Below, one piece after another: positions 10,160-19,793 of a DNA stretch of 56,197 nucleotides (positions are counted from its first letter, which is position 1; every line of letters begins with the position of its first letter). Made by a program: the position numbers and the translations under genes. Source of the stretch: Pinguiococcus pyrenoidosus (lineage: Eukaryota > Sar > Pinguiophyceae > Pinguiochrysidales > Pinguiochrysidaceae); the NCBI GenBank assembly GCA_019677205.1, contig JAAMXY010000026.1, forward strand, positions 1-56,197. Direction: 5' to 3'. Under the pieces are notes generated by a model that was not told the origin of the DNA, searched no databases, and saw only the letters and a program-made list of their open reading frames with translations.

Positions 10160-13100
10160 ATGAAGAGCAAGGCCCTGTGGCGGCTCCTTGTCACGATGCT
10201 GTGGGCACCAGTTGGTGCGTTTCGCCACCGTTTGGCCTCCTCGTCGCGGCATGCAGTCTCCGTGGTAACGTTTGTGCTACCGTATTGGAATGACGATCCG
10301 CGCTTGACGCTTTGAGCCCCAGATCGGAGCGCAAAACCCGGGGCGGTCGCACCTCGGGCCTCCGCGGAGACTGGCGAGCAGACTGGCAGTCACCAGGCTA
10401 GACTTTGAGCAGCCCGAGGAAGCGCAGCCGTCGGGTGAGTGGCCAGAATGCGTCGCAAGAGTCTGCTGCAACAGAAGGTGACCAGTGGCGACGTCCACGA
10501 CGATACCCCTCCTAGGCGCGCTGTTCGAGGTGGAAGCACCTTTCCCGCCGTCGGGCGACCAGGCGTCGGCCATCAGCCAGCTGGTGGAGAGGCTCCAGGG
10601 CGGCAGTCGCTATCAGGTGCTGCGCGGCGCTACGGGCACGGGCAAAACCTTTGTCATGGCGCACACCATTGCCAAGCTTGGCAAGCCCACGATGGTCCTC
10701 TGCCACAACAAGACGCTGGCTGCACAGCTGGCCAGGGAGCTCAAGAGCTATCTGCCCACCGCGGCGGTGGAGCTTTTCGTGTCGTACTACAACTACTACC
10801 GACCGGAGTCCTATCACGTGCAAAGTGACACGTACCTGAAGAAGGTGAGCCTGGCCGGTGCGAGACCACGTCCCCGATGCCACCATATCAGGACATGTTC
10901 TGTTGAGGTGTTGAAGCGTTGAGGTGTTGAAGCGTTGAGGTGTTGAAGCGTTGAAGTGTTGAAGCGTTGAGGTGTTGAAGCGTTGAAATGATGAAGCGTT
11001 GAAATGATGAAGCGTTGAAAAGATGAAGCGTTGAAAAGATGAAGCGTTGAAGCGTTGCTGATGCCGAGGCAACCGTAGGTGGCAAGCATCAACAAGGAGC
11101 TTGACGCCATGCGCCACCGAGCTACCAAGGCTTTGATTGAGCGCGATGATGTCGTCATCGTCGCGTCCGTGTCTTGCATCTACGGCATCGGGCTGCCCAA
11201 GGAGTACGTCGAGAGGAGCGTGCAAATCCGACGGGACATGGTCATGGGCGTGGAGCCCTTGATCGAGACGCTGCAGGCCGACCTCTTCTACGAAGAGAAG
11301 ACGGCGCCGAGGGAAGATCCCAAGTCAGGCGGGTACCTCATCGAGGACGGTGACAGCCAAAGCCTCCAGCATTTCGGGAGAGGCAGCTACGCCACCGCAC
11401 AAGCCGCGGACCATAGCGACGTGCTGATCTGGCCTCCCTACGAAGAGGTAAGGCCGACGGAACGGCACGCCTCCCGGATGGCGATTCGAAATGCAAGCAG
11501 GAGGCTTCCGGCGCTCTTACGAACGGAATGCCAACGGAAACTAGGTTCCCGTGCGACTTCGGCTGCAAGGGGGGCGAATCGCGCGGATTGACCGCGTGGA
11601 CATCGTGCCGGTCGATGCTGCAGACGACACCGTCAGGGATGACGCAGCTCCGAGCGAGGCGCCAGCGCAAGGCGGGTTCAACGTCTCCGATCCCGCCAGC
11701 AACGTGTATGACGCGGACACGCACTACGACAACCTGCCAAGCATCTGGATCTACCCAGCGCGCCACCACCTTGTGCCCAAGGACGTGATCGAGGAAGGCT
11801 GCCAGAATATCGAGCTCGAGCTGGAGGAGACCGTCCGTCGCTTCGAGGCCAAGGGCATGTACGACATTGCACGGAGGCTTCGGGAGAGGACGGAAGAGGA
11901 CGTTCGCAACCTGAGGGAGCGCGGCATCTGCGACGGCGTCGAGAACTACAGCCGGCACTTCAGCGGCCGCATGGTTGGAGAGGCTCCGGACACGCTGCTT
12001 GACTACTTCAACATGCAGCTCGAAGGGCGACACTTGCCGGACGGGTTCCCGACGAGGCAGAAGAAGACCGGGGACTGGCTGCTGATTGCCGACGAAAGCC
12101 ACGTGTCGCTGCCGCAGGTGGCGGGCATGTTCCACGGCGATCGATCGCGCAAGCAACGCCTGGTTGACCACGGCTTCCGCTTGCCTTGCGCGCTTGACAA
12201 CCGCCCCTTGTCCGCCGACGAGTTCTGGCAGCGCGTCTCGCAGGGAGTGTTCGTGTCCGCCACGCCCTGCGAGCAGGAGCTCGCCATCGCTGCGGAGCAT
12301 TCCCCGGGAGAGCCGGCCGTGCTGGACGGACAGAAGCTGAAACGCCCAGGCAGCAATCTCGTGGAGATGGTCATTCGGCCGACGCACGTTCTAGACCCCG
12401 TCATCGAAGTCCACCCCACCGACGGCCAGCTGAATGTGCTGGTCGAAGAGATTCGCGAATGCATCCAAGCCGATCAGAGAGCGCTGGTCCTGACTCTCAC
12501 CAGACGAGACGCTGAGGATCTGTCCGATCTGCTGAAGGAGGAACCTCGGACATCATCTCCATCGGAGCGGGACGAGGCGGACGAGCGGATCCAAAGCGAA
12601 TACCTTCACTGCGATCTGACCACGACGGAGCGCTCGGAGGTTCTGCGGAAGCTCCAGTCGGGAGACTTGGATGTCGTGGTGGGCGTCAACCTCCTGCGGG
12701 AAGGACTGGACCTGCCCGAAGTCCGCCTCGTGGCGATCCTGGACGCTGACAAGCAGGGCTTCCTGCGGAATGATCGGAGCCTCATCCAGACCGTGGGTCG
12801 CGCCGCGCGCAACTGCGAGGGCAAGGCGATCTTCTTTGCCGACAGGATGACCCGGGCGATGGAGATCTGCATCAGCGAGACGGAGCGGCGACGAGACCTC
12901 CAGATGCAGTACAATGAGGCGAACAACTGCCAGCCAATCTCCACCAAGGGGCGCGAGATCAAGTCCATCTTCGACATTGCGAGGGAAGAAGCCAGCGTGG
13001 AAGAGATCCACAAGAGCGTCAGTTGGGCGCGCAGCACCGAGGTCGAGGCTGCGCCGGACTTTGTCGAGGTTGGAGGTGAAGAGATGCAAGTTGGGACCGA

Positions 13101-14937
13101 AGAGACTGTTTCCGGAGACGCAGCGGCGGGGGGCGCCACGTCGGCAAGCCGGGTCCTCAGCATGGATCACATCGAGTCGCTACGCGATCAGGCCCGCCAG
13201 CTGCCATCCAAAACGGGAATCTACCTGTGGAAGTCGGAGGACGGGACTGTGCAGTACGTTGGAAAGGCCAAGAACCTGCGGAGGAGGGTGCTCAGTTACT
13301 TCACGCCGAACCGAAGGGGCGGTGGCGCAGCCACACTGCGAACCTTGGGCCTGCTGGAGGACGCCCGCGAGATCGTCCACGAGACGGCCAAGAACGAGCA
13401 TGACGCCTTGCTTCTGGAGGCTGCGTACATCAAGAAGTACCAGCCGCGCTACAACTTCAAACTTCGGGACGATTCGTACTATCCGTACATCGTGATCGAC
13501 TACGCGAAGCGGCCACCGGAGCTGTCGACGACTGGCAGCGCGCTGAGTCTGGTGGGACAAGCATCGGACTCGCAGGCCGGGCCGAAGTACTTCGGACCGT
13601 TTGCAGACCATAAGGATCTGAAGCAGCTGAAGACCAGCCTGGTTGATCTATTCAATCTGAATACTCGGAGAATGGAGGTGAAGTACGGCCAGCAAGCATC
13701 CGGGGCGTACCTAGCCGACCTCGATAGGTGTTGCCGGATCTTGCGCGGCGAAGCAGACGCTGTCCAAGAGGAGATGGCGGGCGAGACTAGCGGCCTTGGG
13801 CATCAGCAAGAGCGGCTCTTCGAGACCATCAAGACGCTCGTCCACAAGTATCGGGACATGAACTACCTAGGAGGCGGAGCCGCCTCGCCAACGACCGATG
13901 TCATCGCCCTCGGGAAGCAGGCCAAGACGGCTTCCGGAAGCCCCGCGGGCGCATCGGTGGCGATATCCATCCTGCAGATCTCGGAGAAGCGCATCGCTGC
14001 TCGGTTCCTCTACAATCAGGACTTGGACTCCTACGACAAGGCTGAGATCAGCGAGGTGCTCTTTCGAGCGTTGGAGAAGCACTACCTACGGTTGCATCCC
14101 ATGCAGCTGCCCAAGGTGATCTACACGTCCGATCGCTTGGACGAGGAGCACATCCGGAGCTTGCACGACCTCTTCAAGATGCGGCACAAGCTGGATTCCC
14201 CCGAGGGGAAGCCCGCTTCCACCACCCGGATAATGCTCAAGGCACCGCGGGATCTTGCCGTGCAAAGTGGTCTCGACTTGGCCAAGAGCATATCGTCGAA
14301 GGAGGCGAGGAACCTCGCGGGCTTGTCCGACGAGAACGTCGAGGCAGTGAATGACGTGAGCGCGCTGCTGCAGTTGCAGCAAAGGCCTCGGCGCATCGAA
14401 GCGTACGATATCTCGCATCTGAACGGATACGACACGGTCGCAAGCAAGGTCGTGTTCGTGGAGGGCAAGCCGGAGAAGCCCTTGTACCGGACGTACAACA
14501 TCAACGATGTGCAAGAGGGCGACATTGACGATTTTGAAAGCATGCGAGAAGTAATACAGAGGTCCTTTGAGCGGCGGATAGGCAATGCGGATGCCGGCGA
14601 CAATGTCGAGAGCAGCCTTCAGCTGCCCGATCTCGTCCTCATCGACGGTGGAAAGGGACAGCTGAGTGCCGCCCTTGCGGGGCTGCAACGCGCCCTCGGC
14701 AGCTCGGAAGGGCATTCGTTTGACGCCCTGGAATGGATGGCGCAGCACAGTGTGTCCTTCGTGTCACTGGCGAAGAGGGAAGAAGAGCTCTTCCGGATCG
14801 GGGAGAGCAGCCCCGTGGCCAACGATGACAAGGACCGGTTGGCGATGCGACTGCTCCGAACGATCCGTGACGAAAGCCATCGATTTGCCATTCAGGCGAA
14901 CCGAAGACGACGATCTCGGAGAATGAAGAAGAGATAG
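10160..14937 (+). CDS. Plastid-targeted UvrB-UvrC fusion excision nuclease
   Basis: Predicted exons: join(10160..10264, 10323..10434, 10486..10844, 11079..11447, 11545..14937), 1445 residues. Exon 1 is a signal peptide ending VGA|F, and exon 2 continues a basic transit-like stretch. UvrB part (about 75-800): Walker A GATGTGKT (about 120), damage-probing hairpin [38 protein letters not shown] (about 497), QTVGRAARN (about 730). UvrC part (about 855-1445): GIY-YIG nuclease [20 protein letters not shown] (about 873) with catalytic Glu in [12 protein letters not shown]; RNase H-like nuclease with DISH (about 1270), LIDGGKGQL (about 1348) and RDESHRFAI (about 1423). In bacteria UvrB verifies damage and UvrC cuts on both sides of it. 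Missing: the C-terminal UVR domain of UvrB, the Cys motif and a clear UVR motif in UvrC, and the C-terminal (HhH)2; the stop follows RRMKKR directly. Exons 1-2 are less certain than exons 3-5. Confidence 0.93.
10845..11078 (+). other. Intron 3 of the UvrB-UvrC gene, filled by a minisatellite
   Basis: Donor AAG|GTGAGC and acceptor CCGTAG|GTG. The phase 0 junction joins QSDTYLKK to VASINKEL, restoring the continuous helicase block found in bacterial UvrB. The intron interrupts the most conserved part of the ATPase domain, so the gene cannot be read through without splicing. Confidence 0.9.
10902..11057. repeat. Minisatellite, 16-bp period made of two 8-bp half-units
   Basis: About ten degenerate copies of GTTGAGGTGTTGAAGC, drifting towards GTTGAAATGATGAAGC and GTTGAAAAGATGAAGC on the right. 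It lies wholly inside intron 3 of the UvrB-UvrC gene. Open frames through it on either strand (FNAS/TLQH repeats) are artefacts. Confidence 0.95.
11448..11544 (+). other. Intron 4 of the UvrB-UvrC gene
   Basis: 97 nt, donor GAAGAG|GTAAGG and acceptor ACTAG|GTT. The phase 0 junction joins WPPYEE to [10 protein letters not shown], matching the UvrB strand in which the EE-VRVEFFG-type sequence is continuous. Confidence 0.88.
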
Positions 14938-15048
14938 GCTGGCTGCGTGTCGTGTTTGACCTGAGGCAAGCAAGCGTTGATTCGAGCGGATAGCGAGCCC
15001 GAGTTCCACTGGAATTCGTCGATTCGTTCTCACTCGGGCAGCAGACGA

Positions 15049-16344
15049 TCATGCGATTTCGACACGCCGATAGGCGGCACGACACATCGGGCATTGAAGC
15101 ACTTCGTAGATGTTGAAGTCTTCATAGGACTTCAGGCAAGACTGGTGGAAGACGTGGCCGCAGCTCAGCAGCGTAATCGGCCTCTCATTCCATGCTTTGC
15201 GGCCGCAACCACCCTTGGCATCGTTCCTTCTCTGCGCTTTGGCAATGCGCCCATCGTCTGTCACCTTTGACAGGTGCATCATGGGCGCCATGCAGATTGC
15301 GCAGTCTTCCCCATGTTTTTCACAGCCGACGCCTTGTTCTGGCTTTTGCAAGTCGATTCCTGCCCTCTTGCGTGCGAGACGTAGCGGCATGCCCCAGTTT
15401 TGAAGGAAGTCGGTGTTGCTCTTGGGAGGCGTGACGCTTTCAGGTTGCACTGTATCCCCCGCGATTGTGCTCACCACTTGTCGCAATTGTCGCACGCTGT
15501 CGTCAAGCGTCGCGAAGAGGTCGTCAATGTTGCTGTCCTCGGTTGAAACCGCCTTCCGCAGCTTCTCGTTGCAGAACTGAAACTGCTTCAGGAAGTAAGC
15601 TCGGCGAGCGATGGTACTCCCGCCACCGCTCTTGTAGAGAGCCCGGAGCGACCTTTGGTACCATCTGCGCACGCGGCACCCCCGCGCCCACGCTGCAAGC
15701 TGCGTAGCGGCGTCTCGCCGCCAGCGTTCCGTGCCTGCGCTGGTGAGCTTACGTTGGTAGCTCGCTTTCCTGCAGATCGGACACACGTGCTTTGCCCCGG
15801 AGGCCCGCACAAAGCGCTCAAAGGACCGGAGGCACTTGGCATGAAAAATGTGCGAGCAGCTCAAGAGGATCTGCTTCTCTTCACGGAATCCCTCCTGGCA
15901 GATGCCACAGCAGTCCGCTTTCGACGCCTGGAGCAGCCGCCGTTGGGCTTTCCTCTCCACCCCTTCCCACTCCTCCAGCGAAAGCGCCGGCTCCGGCATC
16001 GGCTCTACACCTCGAAGCTGCGCAAAGCTCAACTGCGATCGACGCCGCCTCTCTTGCTCCATCAGAGCCTCGTTTTCCAAGGCCTGTTGCAGCTTGGCTT
16101 CCCCTTGGACTCTGGCGTCCCTCAGCCGCATGCCTGCAAAGTCCTTGAAGACTCTGCTGCTGCCGCGGTCCGGCGCGTCCGTTGAGCACCGAAGCGAGTG
16201 GGAGGATGACCTGCGCGCCATGTACGTGGTCCGGGGTCCCTTCGCCAGCCCCATCTCCCGCATGAGGCGATCTTGAAAGGCAGCAGCGTTGAGGATGTGA
16301 CTCCGATCGCCGGTGCTTCGGCCATCAATTCGCCTTGGTCGCAT
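15049..16344 (-). CDS. RNF32: RNF32-like protein: two RING-H2 fingers flanking an IQ motif
   Basis: Single exon, 431 residues from the ATG at 16344; the frame is open a little further upstream, with no better ATG. Order of parts matches human RNF32: N-terminal ILNAAAFQDRLMREMGL helix, LSLEEWEGVE, RING-H2 no. 1 (CGICQEGF ... CSHIFHAKCLRSFERF ... CPICRKASYQ), IQ-like helix (AAWARGCRVRRWYQ), a helical segment with NIDDLFATLDDSVRQL, then RING-H2 no. 2 (CAICMAPM ... LLSCGHVFHQSCLKSYE ... CPMCRAAYRR). Predicted E3 ubiquitin ligase or RING scaffold. RNF32 is testis-rich in animals, and the family is mostly found in organisms with cilia or flagella (my recollection), suggesting a flagellar link here. 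It is convergent with the UvrB-UvrC gene, with 111 bp between the stops. Confidence 0.88.
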   Translation of the reverse strand: MRPRRIDGRSTGDRSHILNAAAFQDRLMREMGLAKGPRTTYMARRSSSHSLRCSTDAPDRGSSRVFKDFAGMRLRDARVQGEAKLQQALENEALMEQERRRRSQLSFAQLRGVEPMPEPALSLEEWEGVERKAQRRLLQASKADCCGICQEGFREEKQILLSCSHIFHAKCLRSFERFVRASGAKHVCPICRKASYQRKLTSAGTERWRRDAATQLAAWARGCRVRRWYQRSLRALYKSGGGSTIARRAYFLKQFQFCNEKLRKAVSTEDSNIDDLFATLDDSVRQLRQVVSTIAGDTVQPESVTPPKSNTDFLQNWGMPLRLARKRAGIDLQKPEQGVGCEKHGEDCAICMAPMMHLSKVTDDGRIAKAQRRNDAKGGCGRKAWNERPITLLSCGHVFHQSCLKSYEDFNIYEVLQCPMCRAAYRRVEIA

Positions 16345-16899
16345 GGCTACGCTGCCCGCGAGGATCGCCCCCAAATGGAAGCGTCGCTGCGATCCGTGCA
16401 AGTCCTTCTCTGGGGGATTTTGAGATGGCGGGAGCTAAGCTCCACGAGATCGGACGTTTCCTTTGAAAAACTCTTTTAGTTGTCATTCTTTTTAGTATTG
16501 TCTATGTATACCAAATTTTTAAAATATTAAAATAATTTGAAACGCCTGAAACGCCTTTTCCGGACCAATTTTTGCCCTCCGGACTTGCTTTCCCGGACCC
16601 TGGAACGCTCCGGTAGTCTCGCGTTACCAACCCCGATCCACCAGGATTTCCCTGCGCCTTTTCAACGGTCTGGTACTGGAATTCTGCTACTGTGCAGCGG
16701 GCGTACAGGATGGCTCGTCCCAAAAGTCGAACCTTGGCAGAGCAGGTTGCATGCGGCCAAGGCCGTCCTGGGACCAATCGCTGCTAGGAGACTGTCAGGA
16801 AAACATCTCGGACCCCGGAAGGAAGCTCCACCTGATCATCAGCGCTTGCGTCTCTGCAGAGGCAGAGCTTGGGGCGCCCCCGACGCAGCGCTGTCGAGC
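16345..16899. other. Intergenic region upstream of RNF32
   Basis: 555 bp. It includes an AT-rich island (about 16470-16545) resembling those near 3430 and 19410. The plus-strand frame that runs into the next feature is open from 16537, but its sequence before 16900 shows no family signal. Confidence 0.4.
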
Positions 16900-17283
16900 A
16901 TGCGGCTTTCTGAGGCACAGTGCGGGATGGAGTGTGTGGATGAGATGCGCAATCGATTTGTCTCGGGCGTGCGCGACATCTGGTACCTGTTGAGACCCGT
17001 CTCGCACCATTTCCGAGCCGAAATCTTGGTCGCTGTGGTGTTGATCTACGTCGCCCTACTCGTCCTCGCCATTTACTTGGGAACTGCCAAGCGAGGCTCG
17101 CGGGTAAAGGCGCCTCGGCTGGGAAATCCAGCGAGTGGTTTTGAGATTCATCAGCGAATCATGAGAAGAAAGCGGCAGAAGCGCAGGGAGAAGCGCAGGG
17201 AGAGGAGAAGCTCGCAGCTGAGCGCATCCGAGCTTCGTACAAGACTGCTCAAGCTCCAGAGCGCTCAGGAGAGTGATCTATGA
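16900..17283 (+). CDS. Possible small single-pass membrane protein with a basic tail
   Basis: About 127 residues if translation starts at the ATG near 16900 (MRLSEAQCGMECVDEM). There is one clear hydrophobic segment, EILVAVVLIYVALLVLAIYL, then a very basic cytosolic tail (KRG, MRRKRQKRREKRRERRS) and a short amphipathic end (SELRTRLLKLQS). The positive-inside rule puts the C-terminus in the cytosol. I do not recognise the family. The frame is open upstream to 16537, so the true start or an upstream exon is unknown. The well-formed transmembrane segment followed by basic residues is the only support for a real gene. Confidence 0.4.
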   Translation: MRLSEAQCGMECVDEMRNRFVSGVRDIWYLLRPVSHHFRAEILVAVVLIYVALLVLAIYLGTAKRGSRVKAPRLGNPASGFEIHQRIMRRKRQKRREKRRERRSSQLSASELRTRLLKLQSAQESDL

Positions 17284-17708
17284 TCTGCACAGGTTTCGGA
17301 AGCAATGCAGCCGCAGCCGCAGCCGCAGCCGCAGCCGCAGCCGCAGTGCTCCGAAGATCCGCAGGACCGGAACGCCGATGCCAAGAGGGAGTGCAGCTGC
17401 GTTGGGCATCGTAAGGTAGATACGATGCGGGTATCTTCTGCGCTGAGTCGTCAAGTCGTGAGTTGTGAAAATTCGTAAGCCATCTGTAGAGACATGATCC
17501 TTCTCTCCGCAGTGTCCTATTTACATCCCTACACTCCCTCATATTCATAACTGAACGATCCAACCTTTCGCGCTTCACAGCATCAAGCGGATATTTCAGG
17601 ACAGGTCTCCCCTCGGCTGAGCCCGAGCTTCGTGTCTTCGTCGAGTCCGCAGCTGTACTTGAGAGGAAGCATCAGCTTCTTCCCCCGCACAGCCGTTGCC
17701 GTCGACAG
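17284..17708. other. Convergent intergenic region
   Basis: 425 bp between the small membrane-protein frame and the CBM-protein stop. It contains a CAGCCG hexanucleotide microsatellite near its left end and an AT-richer stretch (17440-17560). No gene seen. Confidence 0.5.
17308..17346. repeat. CAGCCG hexanucleotide microsatellite
   Basis: CAG followed by six uninterrupted CCGCAG units. It would encode poly-Ala, Pro-Gln or similar depending on frame, but it lies just past a stop codon and in no supported gene. Confidence 0.95.
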
Positions 17709-19181
17709 CTAGATCATACGGATTCCGTAGTCCTGCGAGTCGAAGTAGTGAAAGACGTGGATGAAGTCTGGCAAAGACAGAAACAGCTCGCCGGCGCTCG
17801 ATTCATCGTCCACTCCATGCTGCTCTCTGATCGCGCAGCGAAGCTCATCCGTACTCTCCAAGGCGTCGCGAATCTGCTCCTCGTCCACCTGCCGACACGA
17901 CAGGTTCGATTAGCAAGCTGCCAGGAAGGGAAGTGCAGGGACGCAGTTACCAGAATGCCGATGTCATCAAGAGCCTCCCTCGCACCCGACAGCGTGAGCA
18001 AGGAGGGCGTGACAGACAGGGCGGCGCTCTCGGCCGCATTGGCGTGAGCGTCAAAGGCCTGCCGCACCTCCGCTACAAAAATGTTGCCCAGGCCCAGCTC
18101 TGAAGTCCCAGACAGACGGTGGAATGAGCCTCGCCCGCCACGGAAGGGATGGAAGGAAGGGACAAGAAGAGAGGACAGCGACTGGCCGCACCTTCGGCGA
18201 CCATGCTTGCGAGGGCCCGGTGCGACTTCTCCTGCTCGTTCGCAAAGTGCTGCACGACGTCCAACGGAGCGTCCTCGTAGAGCCCTTGCTGAATCTGGCG
18301 TTGCGACGTTAGCTGTCGAACGGGAAGCAAGCTGCTCGGCACACGCACCTCATTGATCTTGGAGTCCACTTCAGCAGAATGGGACTTCATCATCCGATCC
18401 AGCTCGAGAGGATCATTGGGCATATCCACTCCATCCGGAATGAGCGTGCCGTCTTCCAGCTGCCGAAACGTGAGAATCGCGCTGCCCTCGTCGTCCGACG
18501 CAGGCTGCCGTATCTTCGAAATGCCGAACTCGAAGTACTTCTCGTCATTCGTGTCGTAGCGAACGCCGTCAGTGACGACGAATGAGACCCGACGCGCAAA
18601 GTTCGGCAGATAGATGGTGCATTTGAAGCACGGCTCTGCGGGTTGGGGGAAAACACACACAGAACTCAGGATTGCGCCCGTTGAAGCTGCGTCGCTTCTT
18701 CGTCCGTACCCAGAAAGCCTGGCACGAAGCATCGGATGAGAGGCGAGCTGAAGTCCTCCTCGGCGTCGCCGTTCCAGCCGTTGAAGCCCCCGATTAGCGA
18801 CAGGCGGTCCAGGTTCTCTTCCTTAAAGAAGCCTGCCGACGCACCGAGGTGAGACGCCGATTTGTCCCAAAAAAAAGAAGAGCCCTTTGCCACCCAGCGC
18901 CATGTCGCACCTGCCGGAGGTGCATACAGCACTTCCACGAGGTCGTCTCCGGCCGACAGCTCCTCGCTGTCCGACAAGATGCGGACGTGCGGTGCCAGAT
19001 CTTTGACGAACGTTGGCGGGTGCGCCATGGCTTCAAGCGTCATGCGGCAGCCATGCTGGGCCGGCCGGGCCATGCGAAGCACCACAGGAGCTTGATGGGG
19101 CAGAAAGGCGCCGCATGGTCTAAAACTACTGACAAGCCAAGCGCATGTGGCAAGCCAAAGGCGGGTCCAATTGGTTTCCAT
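17709..19181 (-). CDS. Plastid-targeted protein with CBM25/53-like starch-binding module
   Basis: Predicted exons: complement(17709..17888, 17951..18099, 18192..18635, 18710..19181), 414 residues. All four junctions are GT-AG with matching phases, and intron 1 ends in a pyrimidine-rich tract. Leader: signal peptide METNWTRLWLATCAWLVSSF with cleavage CGA|F, then a transit stretch containing MARPAQ. Residues about 80-200 resemble CBM25/CBM53 modules of plant starch synthase III: a start VEVLYAPPAG, the core IGGFNGWNG, a strand YLPNFARRVSFVVTDG rebuilt over intron 1, and a YDTNDEKYFEFGI end where the family has D-N-G-DY. The remainder is helical and charged (EQIRDALESTDELRCAIREQ; LPDFIHVFHYFDSQDYGIR), with no catalytic domain recognised. 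Possibly a glucan-binding scaffold or a regulatory plastid protein; the fold assignment is motif-based. Confidence 0.75.
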
Positions 19182-19739
19182 CCTCGGACGCTGGGCGTAC
19201 AAGGCCGAACTCCGGACCAATACGACCGCGGAAGTGCCTCCAAACCGGCCCGATCGCACTTGTGGGCAAGTCCGCTCGAAGAGGTACTCGTTGGGCGACT
19301 GATGCAGATGCGACCGGCGCAGATGAGGGCGAAGCAGAGAAGCCAGGCGCAGCCGCTTCAACTCCGTGCGAAAGCGGCGATTCATTGGTTGCCCTATATT
19401 TCAATATACATCCATGTAGGTTTTCATTAGCATAATAGATATTTCCATTTTTAATTAGGCTGGGGCGTGGATCGGATCTGCGCCTCAGGATCTGATAGGC
19501 GTTCGGGCGCTGTACATCGACATGGGCAAGTTGCAGTGGACCTCTAAGCCAATCAAGAAAGCATGGAATGACGAAAGCAATTGCGAAGCTAAAAAGTGGA
19601 TTCCTGGAAAGACTGATGATAACAAGAACTCGCTGCTCATTGACGCGTCGAGTCGCCTTTCGCTCTGCTGCCCTGCCGCTCGCCGTGTGCCGTTTCTACG
19701 CCCGAGACGAAGAGGCAGACAAAAAGAAGAGAGAGGACA

Positions 19740-19793
<54 letters not shown>

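Noticed and set aside
10902-11057. CRISPR array
   Set aside because: The repeat units abut with no unique spacers and lie in a eukaryotic intron; it is a minisatellite.
11338-12387. 349-codon minus-strand frame
   Set aside because: Shadow of UvrB coding sequence; it includes an intron of the sense gene and no conserved motif.
10160-14937. Bacterial contamination as the source of the UvrB/UvrC sequence
   Set aside because: GT-AG introns interrupt conserved UvrB blocks at matching phases, a signal-peptide exon precedes it, and composition and intron size match neighbours on both sides.
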